From contig NZ_SRXN01000019.1 in the NCBI RefSeq assembly GCF_004827385.1, positions 85,231 to 149,230 of the forward strand: a stretch of 64,000 bases of DNA. Reading direction: 5' to 3'. The notes beneath the pieces are model-generated. The model was not told the DNA's origin, searched no databases, and saw only the letters and a program-made list of their open reading frames with translations. This DNA is from Ensifer sp. MPMI2T (GTDB lineage Bacteria; Pseudomonadota; Alphaproteobacteria; Rhizobiales; Rhizobiaceae). Every line of letters begins with the position of its first letter. Position 1 is the first letter of the stretch. Of the stretch, positions 49,901 to 58,293 are shown in pieces. The position numbers were made by a program, and so were the translations under genes.

Positions 49901-50262
49901 AAGAGCTCGTTCTGCAGCGCCTGCAGTGTCTCAGGATCGACCCGCTCGCCCAGGGTGGTGAAGCTGCAGAGATCGGCAAAGACGATCGTGACCGTGCGGC
50001 GGTCGGCGCCGCTGTCCACGCTCGAACGCTGCGGAGAGACAGCCTGCGGTGCGCTGCCGGAAACCCGGGGCCGCGGCGCCGGCTTGGGTCGGGTCTCAGA
50101 CGGCGCCGATGCGCCGAGCTGAGTACCACATTGAGGACAGAAGGCGAAATGCGGTGGACAGGCATAGCCGCAGCCCGGGCACATGTTCTGCTGTTTCGCA
50201 CCGCACTTCGGGCAAAACACAAAGCCGCTTTGTATTTCGTAACCGCATTCGTGACAGTTCAT
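46990..50262 (-). CDS. Class III adenylate/guanylate cyclase with zinc ribbons, AAA ATPase and TPR domains
   Basis: A 1090-residue multidomain signalling protein. Residues 1-45 form two zinc ribbons (CxxC at 3/6, 17/20, 28/31, 42/45). After a Pro/Ser linker, the cyclase domain (of about 88-270) has metal-binding Asp96 (VFADLCSF) and Asp140 (KFIGDALLALFG) and transition-state Asn217 (DTVNTAQR). An AAA/STAND ATPase follows with Walker A GEAGIGKT (318-325) and Walker B LLLVIEDLHWAD. The C-terminal half consists of TPR-like helical repeats. It would make cAMP (or cGMP) in response to a ligand sensed by the ATPase-TPR part. The ATG at 50262 begins exactly at the zinc ribbon. Rhizobia have many class III cyclases. 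Confidence 0.92.
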   Translation of the reverse strand: MNCHECGYEIQSGFVFCPKCGAKQQNMCPGCGYACPPHFAFCPQCGTQLGASAPSETRPKPAPRPRVSGSAPQAVSPQRSSVDSGADRRTVTIVFADLCSFTTLGERVDPETLQALQNELFEELTEAVEVFGGFVDKFIGDALLALFGAPVAHEDDPERALRAALEMVHRAAQVGERWRGRIGLPLNLHIGVNTGPVVTGAFGAGDSKSYSVTGDTVNTAQRLQSMAGPDEILVGPVTHRLTRHAFAYETLGAVTLRGKVGSVQVHRVSGALDVPRAARGLDALGLSAPLIGRDKEIGRLRDCLALACSGTAQLVRLTGEAGIGKTRLVNEFLAGLGEDSEFAHVVVRRAACSPLGEPSYGTLARVLRSAYGISSTDTPEQTREGLSLGLAEIGFPAAEIEQLMPFFFHILGIGDRDGTLQHVAPEQVRRQLFSAIRSIVERRLDRAPLLLVIEDLHWADSASLEALRFVLDRLDRRPLMLLTTQRPDAGPDRLAPGRTSITALRLGPLSVTGGQHLLSAFFGKGHLPSELSERILRRAGGNPLFVEEIVRSLIDLETLRREGSHWRVAGGEATVDIPIGIEAMLLARIDRLPQEVRRLVHCAAVIGPTFDADMLRSITVAPTEVDRGLELLCDTEIIEEAGSERSSQSYRFMQSLLHEAVYNNLLVKRRTEIHAAIAEALERRYGENPQRFEELALLGHHFSQSDRSKGAHYLMAAGDRARQLYANEDAIRYYRQAMAALAALGEQRPEWFVARERIADLLESTGERAAAEEHYRVLLGCERVSTDPVASARILRKLGHLLWEAGNREQAQANFSDAAALLASVDAPVESASLLQERGHLAFRMGDYLAASEWADDALGRVRDLARDAGDEVRREAALVTAEALNTKGVALARRGRRREAIAAVEESVAVAEAANLMQAACRGYTNLGVLYTIVDPKLAIDVCRRGLDMARRIGDLGFQARLLANLAVAYCTFTDRCAAEGVPAAEKAIEIDRALEQRDHLPVSLLVLGQIYQCHDRPNDARRLYGEALDVAAETSEAQVLFPCYDGLGALCLDEGDLEAAERYFTLARDICARHDLDPEALMILPFLD

Positions 50263-50566
50263 CTCGGACGAACCCTCAAGAAAGTCCGCCACGCCCAGAA
50301 AGGCCGAGGCCAGTCGGGCATGAATGCCCAATGACAATGGACTTGTTGCCTTGGCTTGGCAAGCAAACGCGATAAGGGTCAAGGCATAACGCCGGCGAGC
50401 TGCACATTCCGCGTGAAGCGGCGACGCACCGCAAACTCATCCGGTCCGCGGAAATAATCTGACGCAAAAGATGACGCGCGCGCAATTTTGCGCTAGTACC
50501 CTGCACCGGCGCTCCAGGATCGCCATGCTCCGCGTTATGACATTTGTCCGTGAAGGAAACACGTTC
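50263..50566. other. Divergent promoter region between the cyclase and ilvD genes
   Basis: About 300 bases with no supported gene. It contains a small dyad GCGCAATTTTGCGC at 50480-50493, about 75 bases before the ilvD start, which could be an operator or a chance hairpin. No T-run, repeat element or leader peptide rich in branched-chain residues is visible. Confidence 0.4.
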
Positions 50567-52405
50567 ATGCCTGCCTATCGCTCCCGCACCACCACCCACG
50601 GCCGCAACATGGCCGGCGCCCGCGGCCTCTGGCGCGCAACGGGCATGAAGGACAGCGACTTCGGCAAGCCGATTATCGCGGTCGTGAACTCGTTCACGCA
50701 GTTCGTGCCAGGTCACGTGCATTTGAAGGATTTGGGCCAGCTCGTCGCGCGCGAGATCGAGGCGGCCGGCGGCGTCGCCAAGGAGTTCAACACGATCGCC
50801 GTCGACGACGGCATCGCCATGGGCCATGACGGCATGCTCTACTCGCTGCCTTCGCGCGAAATCATCGCCGACAGCGTCGAATATATGGTCAACGCGCACT
50901 GCGCCGATGCCATGGTCTGCATTTCCAACTGCGACAAGATCACCCCCGGCATGCTGATGGCCGCCCTTCGCCTCAACATCCCGGCCGTCTTCGTCTCCGG
51001 CGGCCCGATGGAAGCCGGCAAGGTCGTGCTGCACGGCAAGAAACACGCGCTCGATCTGGTCGACGCGATGGTCGCTGCCGCCGACGACAATGTTTCCGAC
51101 GAGGACGTCAAGGTCATCGAGCGTTCTGCCTGCCCGACCTGCGGCTCCTGCTCGGGCATGTTCACGGCGAACTCGATGAACTGTCTGACCGAGGCGCTCG
51201 GCCTGTCGCTTCCCGGCAACGGCTCGACGCTTGCCACCCATGCGGACCGCAAGCGCCTGTTCGTCGAGGCCGGCCACCTCGTGGTCGATCTCGCGCGCCG
51301 GTACTACGAACAGGACGACGAACGCGTCCTGCCGCGCACGATCGCTTCCAAGCAGGCTTTCGAGAATGCCATGGCACTCGACATCGCCATGGGCGGCTCG
51401 ACCAACACTGTGCTGCACATCCTCGCCGCGGCTTACGAGGGTGAAGTCGACTTCACCATGGACGACATCGATCGGTTGTCGCGCAAGGTTCCCTGCCTCT
51501 CGAAAGTCGCGCCGGCCAAGGCCGACGTGCATATGGAAGACGTGCACCGCGCCGGCGGCATCATGTCGATCCTCGGCGAACTGGACAAAGGCGGTCTCAT
51601 CAATCGCAACTGCGTGACGGTGCACAGCGAAACGATCGGCGACGCCATCGACCGCTGGGACATCACGCGCACGTCGAGTGAAACCGTCCGCAATTTCTTC
51701 CGCGCCGCGCCGGGCGGCATCCCGACCCAGGTGGCCTTCAGTCAGGAGGCGCGCTGGGAGGAACTCGACACGGACCGCGAGAAGGGCGTCATCCGTTCGG
51801 TCGAGCACCCCTTCTCGAAGGACGGGGGCCTCGCCGTGCTCAAGGGCAACATCGCGCTTGACGGCTGCATCGTCAAAACGGCGGGCGTCGACGAAAGCAT
51901 CCTGAAGTTCTCCGGCCCCGCCCGGGTCTTCGAAAGCCAGGACGCCGCCGTCAAGGCGATCCTCGGCAACGAGATCAAGGCGGGCGACGTCGTGGTCATC
52001 CGCTACGAAGGTCCGAAGGGCGGCCCGGGCATGCAGGAGATGCTCTATCCGACCAGCTATCTAAAGTCGAAGGGCCTCGGCAAGGCCTGCGCGCTGATCA
52101 CCGACGGGCGCTTCTCTGGCGGCACGTCCGGTCTTTCCATCGGCCATGTCTCACCCGAGGCGGCGAACGGCGGCACGATCGGCTTGGTGCGCGATGGCGA
52201 CATGATCGACATCGATATCCCGAACCGCACTATCAGCTTGCGTGTCGACGAAGCCGACCTCGCCGCCCGCCGCTCCGAGCAGGACGCCAAGGGCTGGAAG
52301 CCGGCCGAGCAGCGCAAGCGCCGGGTGACGACCGCGCTCAAGGCCTACGCCGCTTTTGCAACCTCCGCCGACCGCGGTGCGGTGCGGGATCTCGGCGACC
52401 GGTAA
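50567..52405 (+). CDS. ilvD: Dihydroxy-acid dehydratase
   Basis: Fe-S enzyme of valine, isoleucine and pantothenate synthesis, converting 2,3-dihydroxy acids to 2-oxo acids. The 612-residue protein starts [20 protein letters not shown]. Cluster cysteines are C122 ([12 protein letters not shown]) and C195 ([18 protein letters not shown]); other signatures are [14 protein letters not shown] and [21 protein letters not shown]. Length and cysteine positions match E. coli IlvD (616 residues, 4Fe-4S type). GAAGG precedes the ATG. The frame is open to 50471 but without family similarity. Confidence 0.97.
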   Translation: MPAYRSRTTTHGRNMAGARGLWRATGMKDSDFGKPIIAVVNSFTQFVPGHVHLKDLGQLVAREIEAAGGVAKEFNTIAVDDGIAMGHDGMLYSLPSREIIADSVEYMVNAHCADAMVCISNCDKITPGMLMAALRLNIPAVFVSGGPMEAGKVVLHGKKHALDLVDAMVAAADDNVSDEDVKVIERSACPTCGSCSGMFTANSMNCLTEALGLSLPGNGSTLATHADRKRLFVEAGHLVVDLARRYYEQDDERVLPRTIASKQAFENAMALDIAMGGSTNTVLHILAAAYEGEVDFTMDDIDRLSRKVPCLSKVAPAKADVHMEDVHRAGGIMSILGELDKGGLINRNCVTVHSETIGDAIDRWDITRTSSETVRNFFRAAPGGIPTQVAFSQEARWEELDTDREKGVIRSVEHPFSKDGGLAVLKGNIALDGCIVKTAGVDESILKFSGPARVFESQDAAVKAILGNEIKAGDVVVIRYEGPKGGPGMQEMLYPTSYLKSKGLGKACALITDGRFSGGTSGLSIGHVSPEAANGGTIGLVRDGDMIDIDIPNRTISLRVDEADLAARRSEQDAKGWKPAEQRKRRVTTALKAYAAFATSADRGAVRDLGDR

Positions 52406-52469
52406 AGCGGGACTCGGGCAGATCGAATCGTTGCGGGCATCGCGCGGAGGGTGCGTGCATCCGCTAGCA

Positions 52470-52506
52470 TACCCCCTCTGCCCTGCCGGGCAGGGCAGAG
52501 GGGGTA
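52470..52506. repeat. 37-bp near-perfect palindrome
   Basis: Two 18-base complementary arms meet around a single central base (52488): left arm TACCCCCTCTGCCCTGCC, right arm GGCAGGGCAGAGGGGGTA. There is no T-run. The sequence resembles half of a RIME-type element. It lies between the convergent ilvD and GFA-protein genes. Confidence 0.75.
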
Positions 52507-52594
52507 CAACACCCGCTTTCCCCATTTTCAGCGCGACACTCGCAGCAAGGCTCCCGCCACCAAAGGGAGGAGCTTTTCATCGCATCGGCCGAAA

Positions 52595-52999
52595 TCACAT
52601 GTGCCGCGTCTCCGCGGGCGCGTTCCACCAGTTGTTGTTGAGCCCGTCCATATACTGGATCGGCAAGGCTGCGAGCACGGCCGGATCGACATCGTCGAGG
52701 CAGGCGACATTGATGGAGACGAACGCGCCGCCGATCTCTTCGACATATCCGTGGCCGTAGGGCGTCACACCGCAAGTCGCACAGAACCGGTGATGGCCGC
52801 TCATCGTGGCGAACTGATAGTCTCCGATGCCGTCTTCCTCGCGCATCAGCCGGAAGTCCTCCGGCTTCACAGTCGCGCCCCAATAGCGCAGCTTCGAGCA
52901 ATATGAACAATTGCACCGACTAGTGCCGGCCTGAAGGTCGATATCGACCTCGTAACGGATCCTGCCGCAATGGCAGCTGCCCTTATAGGTCGTCTTCAT
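52595..52999 (-). CDS. GFA-fold (glutathione-dependent formaldehyde-activating enzyme/CENP-V) protein, copy 2
   Basis: A 134-residue zinc protein. Motifs: YKGSCHCGRIRYEV, RCNCSYCSKLRYWGA and FCATCGVTPYGHGY, then FVSINVACLDDVDPAVL and the C-terminal NWWNAPAETRHM. Several in-frame ATGs are close together; MKTTYKGSCHCG (52999) is best spaced from GGGAGGG and matches the start of the paralogue at 15251-15658. Function of the family outside formaldehyde-glutathione chemistry is mostly unknown. It is convergent with ilvD. Confidence 0.88.
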   Translation of the reverse strand: MKTTYKGSCHCGRIRYEVDIDLQAGTSRCNCSYCSKLRYWGATVKPEDFRLMREEDGIGDYQFATMSGHHRFCATCGVTPYGHGYVEEIGGAFVSINVACLDDVDPAVLAALPIQYMDGLNNNWWNAPAETRHM

Positions 53000-53097
53000 C
53001 GGCATCATCCCTCCCTTTGGTGCCATCAAGCCTCTGATTTTCGCAAAGGTAGAGCGGGAGCCGCGGACGGAAAGCCCTCCTCCGCTTCGGCGCCTAC

Positions 53098-53135
53098 GGC
53101 GCCGCGCGTCTTCGCTGACGCGCGAAGAATGTTGA
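53098..53135 (-). repeat. Degenerate partial copy of the palindromic element
   Basis: On the minus strand GCGCGTCAGCGAAGACGCGC followed by GGCGCCGTAG matches the hairpin end of the dispersed element, without the CATGCAGCAATTC part. It lies downstream of the MarR gene. Confidence 0.4.
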
Positions 53136-53165
53136 AGGGCTGCGAAATACCGCCGGCCGGACCGC

Positions 53166-53654
53166 TCACGCCTCTACGGATATCACTTCAGTGGCGCGCG
53201 TCCCGTCCTGGGCGAGCACCAGGAGCTCGGCGCGCAGGCGGTCCGGAACATTTGCACCCAGCTGTGCGTCGACCTCGGCATGTGTTTCCTTCCAGATCGG
53301 CACCGCCCGGGCGAGCAGCCGCTCGCCCTCCGCCGTCAGCCTCAGGCGGCGCAACCGACGGTCCTCCGGGTCGACAAGGACATCCACGAGCCCGCGACGC
53401 TCAAGCGGCTTCAGCGCGGCGGTCAGCGTCGTACGGTCCATGGCAAGCAGCGACGCGACCATGCTCATGCTCGGGGGTTCGGGCCGGTTGAGCGACATCA
53501 GCAGCGAGAATTGCCCGTTTGTGATATCGAGAGGCCGCAGCGCCTCGTCGAACCGCCGCGCCAGTGCCCGGGCAGCGCGCTGGACATGCAGGCAGAGGCA
53601 GTTGTCCCTAACGAGAACGGTGGTGGCGAAAGGTACGAGATGCGACTTTGACAT
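53166..53654 (-). CDS. MarR family transcriptional regulator
   Basis: A 162-residue winged-helix repressor. N-terminal dimerisation helices (CLHVQRAARALARRFDEALRPL), then ITNGQFSLLMSLNRP, recognition region MSMVASLLAMDRTTLTAALKPLERRGLVDVLVDPEDRRLRRLRLTAEG with the wing DPEDRR. Cysteines at 19 and 21 near the N-terminus (NCLCLHV) could make it redox or electrophile responsive (inference). It is divergent from the DUF899 gene, and a perfect palindrome GTTGATATCAAC lies just before its start, suggesting auto-repression and control of the neighbour. No clear ribosome binding site precedes the ATG. Confidence 0.93.
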   Translation of the reverse strand: MSKSHLVPFATTVLVRDNCLCLHVQRAARALARRFDEALRPLDITNGQFSLLMSLNRPEPPSMSMVASLLAMDRTTLTAALKPLERRGLVDVLVDPEDRRLRRLRLTAEGERLLARAVPIWKETHAEVDAQLGANVPDRLRAELLVLAQDGTRATEVISVEA

Positions 53655-53665
53655 GGTTGAGTAAT

Positions 53666-53677
53666 GTTGATATCAAC
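53666..53677. promoter_or_regulatory. Perfect palindrome, candidate MarR operator
   Basis: GTTGATATCAAC, 12 bp perfectly self-complementary, 11 bases before the MarR start codon and 40 before the DUF899 start. MarR-family operators are usually symmetric TTG-CAA sites in exactly this position. Confidence 0.7.
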
Positions 53678-53717
53678 GTAATTAGTCAAGTGCTACATTT
53701 CGTGAGGAGGAAAGAGC

Positions 53718-54443
53718 ATGAGACCGCACCATGCCGTCGTGTCGCGCGAGGAATGGCTGAAGGCGCGCAAATCGCTTCTCGCCCTCGAAAAGGAACACAC
53801 CCACTTCCGAGATCGGATCAATGCCGAGCGTCAGGCTCTGCCCTGGGTGAGAATGGACAAATCCTACGTCTTCGAAACGCTTGCCGGCCCGAAGACATTG
53901 CCGGAGCTTTTCGACGGGCGCAGCCAGCTCGTCGTCTATCACTTCATGCTTGGACCGGATTGGGAAGCCGGCTGCTCAAGCTGCTCCTTCCTCGCTGACC
54001 ACTTCGCCGGCATGCTGCCGCATCTCAACCATCACGACGTCACGCTGATCGCGGCTTCGAATGCGCCGCTCGCCAAGATCGAAGCCTATCGCAAACGAAT
54101 GGGCTGGCACTTCCCGTGGGTGTCGGCCCAAGGCAACGGCTTCAACAGCGACTTCCATGTGTCCTTCACGCCTGCCGAACTCGCGGGCGGCAAGGTCGTC
54201 TACAATTTCACAGAAATCGACAGCAGCGAGGCCTACGAAGAGCTTCCCGGGCTCAGCGCCTTCTACAAGGACGAGGACGGGACCGTCTATCATACCTATT
54301 CCACTTATGCCCGCGGCCTGGAGGAACTTGTTGGTACCTTCATGCTGCTCGATCGGGCGCCTAAGGGTCGGAACGAAGGCACGATCATGGACTTCGTCCG
54401 CCGCCACGACGAATACGAGGAGGCGCCCAGGCAACGGGCCTGA
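53718..54443 (+). CDS. DUF899 thioredoxin-like protein
   Basis: A 241-residue protein. Motifs: HAVVSREEWLKARKSLLALEKEHTHFRD, LPWVRMDKSYVFE, LFDGRSQLVVYHFMLGPDWEAGCSSCSFLAD (CSSC active-site-like motif) and FPWVSAQGNGFNSDFHV. This is a complete DUF899 protein, a cytoplasmic thioredoxin-fold family of unknown substrate. AGGAGGAAAGAGC precedes the ATG. It is divergent from the MarR gene across the palindrome at 53666-53677, so it is likely the repressor's target, possibly detoxifying an electrophile or peroxide. Confidence 0.9.
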   Translation: MRPHHAVVSREEWLKARKSLLALEKEHTHFRDRINAERQALPWVRMDKSYVFETLAGPKTLPELFDGRSQLVVYHFMLGPDWEAGCSSCSFLADHFAGMLPHLNHHDVTLIAASNAPLAKIEAYRKRMGWHFPWVSAQGNGFNSDFHVSFTPAELAGGKVVYNFTEIDSSEAYEELPGLSAFYKDEDGTVYHTYSTYARGLEELVGTFMLLDRAPKGRNEGTIMDFVRRHDEYEEAPRQRA

Positions 54444-54540
54444 GCTTGATAATGACCGGGGAACCATCGGCGTTTCCGAGCGTTGCTATATCTCGCGGCG
54501 CTCCAGTCCGGAACGCCGCGTCTCGCCATTGGAGGGATTC

Positions 54541-55014
54541 ATGAAGGCGGAACCCCAGGAAGAACACCGCTGGCTGGAACAATTGCTCGGTGAGTGGCAG
54601 GTCACGTCGCTATCCCCGACCGAGGGCGACCAGTCGCAGCCACCATGGACGGAAAACGTTCGCTCGATGCAGGGCCTCTGGATCGTCTGCGAGGGACAAG
54701 GCACGATGCCGGACGGCAGCGCCGCCCAGTCGCTGATGACCCTTGGCTTCAACCCGCAGACGAACCGCTATATCGGCACCTGGGTCGGCTCGATGATGAC
54801 GCACATGTGGGTCTATGACGGCGTGCTCGAAGACGACCGCAAGACGCTTACGCTCAACTGCGAGGGGCCGGACTTTAACCGGCCCGGCAGATCCGCCAAC
54901 TATCAGGACGTAATAACTCTCATCGACGGCAACCATCGCACGCTGACGGCCCGCGTCCAGACCGAAGACGGTGACTGGAAGGAGGTCATGGCTGCGGACT
55001 ACCGCCGGCGCTAA
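54541..55014 (+). CDS. DUF1579 family protein
   Basis: A 157-residue cytoplasmic protein of the DUF1579 family: HRWLEQLLGEWQVTS, the WIVCEGQG segment, SLMTLGFNPQTNRYIGTWVGSMMTHMWVYDG and MAADYRRR. These proteins form a lipocalin-like beta barrel by prediction and often sit near glyoxalase/VOC genes, as here. No catalytic motif is known. GGAGGG precedes the ATG. Probably transcribed after the DUF899 gene, 97 bases downstream. Confidence 0.87.
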   Translation: MKAEPQEEHRWLEQLLGEWQVTSLSPTEGDQSQPPWTENVRSMQGLWIVCEGQGTMPDGSAAQSLMTLGFNPQTNRYIGTWVGSMMTHMWVYDGVLEDDRKTLTLNCEGPDFNRPGRSANYQDVITLIDGNHRTLTARVQTEDGDWKEVMAADYRRR

Positions 55015-55015
55015 T

Positions 55016-55112
55016 GCATATCGCCCCCAAGGTGTGCAGCGGTTAGGGCCCACGACATGCATGAATACGAAGATGTAAAGTGCGTTGCATGAATTCGTCT
55101 GAACGCGACGCG
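55016..55112 (-). repeat. Rhizobial intergenic element of a second type
   Basis: The minus strand reads TAAAGCGCGTCGCGTTCAGA, then ATTCATGCAACGCACTTTAC, CATGCATGTCGTGGGCCCTA and AACCGCTGCACACCTTGGGG. I recognise this order as a common dispersed element of Rhizobiales. It lies between the DUF1579 and VOC genes and may interrupt co-transcription. Confidence 0.6.
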
Positions 55113-55192
55113 CTTTAATGGACGGCAGGCAAATCACTGTTTCGCTGCCGCGAATGGCAGCACATCCCCAACAAGAAACCGGAGGACAGACA

Positions 55193-55963
55193 ATGACGGG
55201 TCAGCATGGGAAATTCGTCTGGTACGAACTGATGACGACCGACACGAAGGCCGCCCAAACTTTCTATGAGAACGTGATTGGCTGGCGCGGCAGCGATGCC
55301 GGTATGCCGGGCATCGAATACACGCTGCTCTCCGTCGGTGATCGGCATGTGGCGGGACTGATGACGATGCCCGAGGGCGCGCTCGATATGAAGATCCCGC
55401 CGGCCTGGCTCGGCTATGTCGCCGTCGATGACGTCGACGCGGCCGCCGCCAAACTCACCGCGGATGGCGGCAACGTTCACCGCGCTCCCGACGACATCCC
55501 CGGCGTCGGCCGCTTCGCCATCGTCAGTGATCCGCATGGCGCCGTATTCGCGCTCTTCAAGGGAACGAGCGAGGAGCCCCCGGCCCTCGATCAGATGGCT
55601 GCTGGAAACGTCGGCTGGCATGAGTTGATGGCCGGCGACCTCGATACCGCCTTCCCCTTCTATTCCAACCTGTTCGGCTGGACCAAGGACCAGGCGATGG
55701 ACATGGGCGATATGGGCACCTATCAGATCTTCGCCTGGAGCGGCACGCCGATCGGCGGCATGATGACCAGGCCGAAGGATGTCCCCGCCCCCTATTGGCT
55801 CTATTATTTCAACGTCGAGGCACTGGACTCGGCCATCGAGCGGGCAAAAGCCGGCGGAGCGAAGATCGTTCTCGAGCCCATGGAAGTGCCCGGCGGCTCA
55901 TGGATCGTCCAATGCATCGATCCGCAGGGCGCCCTTTTTGCCCTTGTCGCACCGAAGCGTTGA
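55193..55963 (+). CDS. Two-domain VOC (glyoxalase/bleomycin-resistance-type) protein
   Basis: A 256-residue protein with two tandem VOC domains. Domain 1: GKFVWYELMTTDTKAAQTFYENVIGW through FAIVSDPHGAVFALFK. Domain 2: GNVGWHELMAGDLDTAFPFYSNLFGWTKDQAMD through WIVQCIDPQGALFALVAPKR. The tandem form resembles hydroxylase-like or glyoxalase-like proteins of bacteria; substrate is unknown. GGAGG precedes the ATG at 55193; an earlier ATG at 55118 falls in the spacer. Together with the DUF1579 and DUF899 genes it may serve electrophile or xenobiotic detoxification. Confidence 0.88.
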   Translation: MTGQHGKFVWYELMTTDTKAAQTFYENVIGWRGSDAGMPGIEYTLLSVGDRHVAGLMTMPEGALDMKIPPAWLGYVAVDDVDAAAAKLTADGGNVHRAPDDIPGVGRFAIVSDPHGAVFALFKGTSEEPPALDQMAAGNVGWHELMAGDLDTAFPFYSNLFGWTKDQAMDMGDMGTYQIFAWSGTPIGGMMTRPKDVPAPYWLYYFNVEALDSAIERAKAGGAKIVLEPMEVPGGSWIVQCIDPQGALFALVAPKR

Positions 55964-56053
55964 CGGCGGCGTTTCGGGCACCGGCCTAATCAATTACGAG
56001 CAGGGGCGCCTCCGTGCCGGGCGCCCCTCTCCAATTCCAGCCGTACATATGTC

Positions 56054-57016
56054 TCACACCGAAGCCGTCTCAATGCTGGCCTCGCGATTGCCCGCGCGCG
56101 CGACCGGTTCCGGCGCCACACGGGCATGCCTGGCGAGAAAATCGAGGACGGCCCGAATACGCGCGGGAAGCGCGCCACCCTGGCCGAGGAAGACGGCATG
56201 AATCTCTTCCACATCGCCGGGATTCAAGTCTTCCAGCACGGGAATGAGCCGGCCGGCGTCGATGTCGGCGCGCACGGTGAATTCCGCAAGCCGCGCCAGC
56301 CCGGCGCCGGCAAGGGCGAGATGGCGCAGTCCCTCGCCGTCGCTCACCTGCAGCGTCCCGGAAGCCGGCAGAACGATCGTTTCTCTGCCGGATTGGATCG
56401 GCCAGCCGTCGACGGCGCGCGCGTAGCAGAAGCCGAGACGGTTATGGACCTCGAGCTCTTCAATGCTCGAGGGCATTCCGTACCGATCGAGATAGGAGGG
56501 TGCGGCCACGATCGCCATTCGCGTGGCGCCGAGTTTGCGGGCAATCAGCGCCGAACTCTTCAGTGGCCCTGATCGGATCGCGATATCGGCACGCGCCTCC
56601 ATCAGGTCGACCACCGCGTCAGTCTGGACGATGTCGAGTGAGACGGCGGGAAAGCGCTCCCGGAATTCGGGCAGGAGCGGCATCAGAATATGGGTTGCGA
56701 AGGACGCGCTGACATTCAGCCGGACCCGACCCGTCGGCATCTCGCCTCCGGCCGCACAGCGTTCGGCTTCCGCGATGTCGGCGAGGATTCGGGCGGTGCG
56801 CTCGTAGAAGGCGCAGCCCTCCGGCGTCAGTTGCAGCCGCCGCGTGGACCGGTTGACCAGACGGACGCCAAGCCGATCCTCGAGCCGGAGCACGAGCTTG
56901 CTGACTGCCGAAGGCGTCATGCGGAAATGGCGCGCTGCCGACGAGAAGCCGCCGAGTTCGACCGCCTTGGCGAAAACCTCCATCTCCCCCGAACGATTGA
57001 CCGAAAGCCGAGACAT
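56054..57016 (-). CDS. LysR family transcriptional regulator
   Basis: A 320-residue regulator. N-terminal helix-turn-helix MEVFAKAVELGGFSSAARHFRMTPSAVSKLVLRLEDRLGVRLVNRSTRRLQLTPEG; the C-terminal two-thirds is a LysR substrate-binding domain (GRVRLNVSASFATHILMPLLPEF, VVDLMEARADIAIRSG). The opening MSRLSVNRSGEMEVF and the QLTPEG end of the HTH fit the subgroup that often regulates a divergent oxidoreductase. It is divergent from an aldo/keto reductase gene; a dyad GTCTC-N10-GAGAC at 57087-57106 in the 108-base spacer could be its site. Confidence 0.93.
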   Translation of the reverse strand: MSRLSVNRSGEMEVFAKAVELGGFSSAARHFRMTPSAVSKLVLRLEDRLGVRLVNRSTRRLQLTPEGCAFYERTARILADIAEAERCAAGGEMPTGRVRLNVSASFATHILMPLLPEFRERFPAVSLDIVQTDAVVDLMEARADIAIRSGPLKSSALIARKLGATRMAIVAAPSYLDRYGMPSSIEELEVHNRLGFCYARAVDGWPIQSGRETIVLPASGTLQVSDGEGLRHLALAGAGLARLAEFTVRADIDAGRLIPVLEDLNPGDVEEIHAVFLGQGGALPARIRAVLDFLARHARVAPEPVARAGNREASIETASV

Positions 57017-57124
57017 ATGACTTCAACTCACAAATGATATTCCGAACAGCAGTCTATCTCCAAAAGGAAGGAAACTCCATCTTCGTGTCTCCAGACGCAT
57101 TGAGACGACAAGGGAGTTTGAGAA

Positions 57125-58159
57125 ATGGAGTATCGACGGCTTGGCTCATCCGGCTTGAAAGTTCCGGCGCTGAGCTTCGGCGCAGGCACGTTCGGCGGTA
57201 AGGGTCCGCTCTTCGGCGCCTGGGGCACGACGGACGACGTGGAGGCGCGCCGCCTTGTCGACATTTGCCTCGAGGCGGGCGTCAACCTCTTCGACACGGC
57301 AGATGTCTATTCGGATGGCGCCTCGGAGGAAGTGCTCGGCGCGGCGGTCAAGGGACGACGCGAAAAGGTTATTCTTTCCACCAAGATGTCGCTGCCGACG
57401 GGCGACGGCCCGAACGACGCCGGCTCGTCCCGCTCGCGCCTCATCGATGGTGTCGAAGCGGCGCTGAAACGACTTGGGACCGACTATATCGACCTCATGC
57501 AGTTGCACGCTTTCGATGCCGGAACGCCGATCGAAGAGGTACTTTCGACACTCGACGTCTTGGTTCGCGCCGGCAAGCTCCGCTATGTCGGCGTCTCCAA
57601 TTTCTCGGGCTGGCAGCTGATGAAATCGCTCGCGCTCGCCGAGCGGCATGGTTATCCCCGTTACGTCGCCAACCAGGTCTACTATTCACTGGTCGGCCGC
57701 GACTACGAGTGGGAACTGATGCCGCTCGGGCTCGACCAGGGTGTCGGGGCGCTCGTCTGGAGCCCGCTGGGCTGGGGTCGGCTGACGGGCAAGATCCGGC
57801 GTGGCGAGCCGTGGCCGGCCGGAAGCCGACTGCACGACACCGCCGCCTTCGGGCCGCCGGTCGACGATGAAAAGCTCTACGACATTGTCGAGGTGCTCGA
57901 TGCCTTGGCGGAGGAAACCGGCAAGACGGTGCCGCAGATCGCCATCAACTGGCTTCTGCAGCGGCCGACTGTTTCGAGCGTCATCATCGGCGCCCGCAAC
58001 GAAGCGCAGCTCCGGCAAAACCTTGGCGCTGTCGGCTGGTCGCTCTCTGCCGATCAGGTCGCGCGCCTCGACAAGGTCAGCGCCACGACGGCGCCCTATC
58101 CACATTTCCCCTATTACCGGCAGGAGGGCTTTGCTCGCATCAACCCTCGACCGATTTGA
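57125..58159 (+). CDS. Aldo/keto reductase
   Basis: NADPH-dependent reductase of carbonyl compounds, 344 residues, (beta/alpha)8 barrel. Catalytic tetrad is visible: Asp57 and Tyr62 ([11 protein letters not shown]), Lys87 (ILSTKMS) and His128 (MQLHAFD). Cofactor-binding C-terminal segment [23 protein letters not shown] is intact. It belongs to the YghZ/Tas-like AKR group. AGTTTGAG precedes the ATG weakly. Probably activated by the divergent LysR regulator in response to its substrate. Confidence 0.94.
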   Translation: MEYRRLGSSGLKVPALSFGAGTFGGKGPLFGAWGTTDDVEARRLVDICLEAGVNLFDTADVYSDGASEEVLGAAVKGRREKVILSTKMSLPTGDGPNDAGSSRSRLIDGVEAALKRLGTDYIDLMQLHAFDAGTPIEEVLSTLDVLVRAGKLRYVGVSNFSGWQLMKSLALAERHGYPRYVANQVYYSLVGRDYEWELMPLGLDQGVGALVWSPLGWGRLTGKIRRGEPWPAGSRLHDTAAFGPPVDDEKLYDIVEVLDALAEETGKTVPQIAINWLLQRPTVSSVIIGARNEAQLRQNLGAVGWSLSADQVARLDKVSATTAPYPHFPYYRQEGFARINPRPI

Positions 58160-58293
58160 AAAGAACGATATGCCGCGCAGGCGAACCGGCTGCGGATCGC
58201 ACCCCCGGTTTCGGCTTGCTTTCTCTCTTCGCATTGCACAAAATTCCCGCGAATGGCCGGCAACGGACCGGCCATCGAGGGGAAACAATCTGC

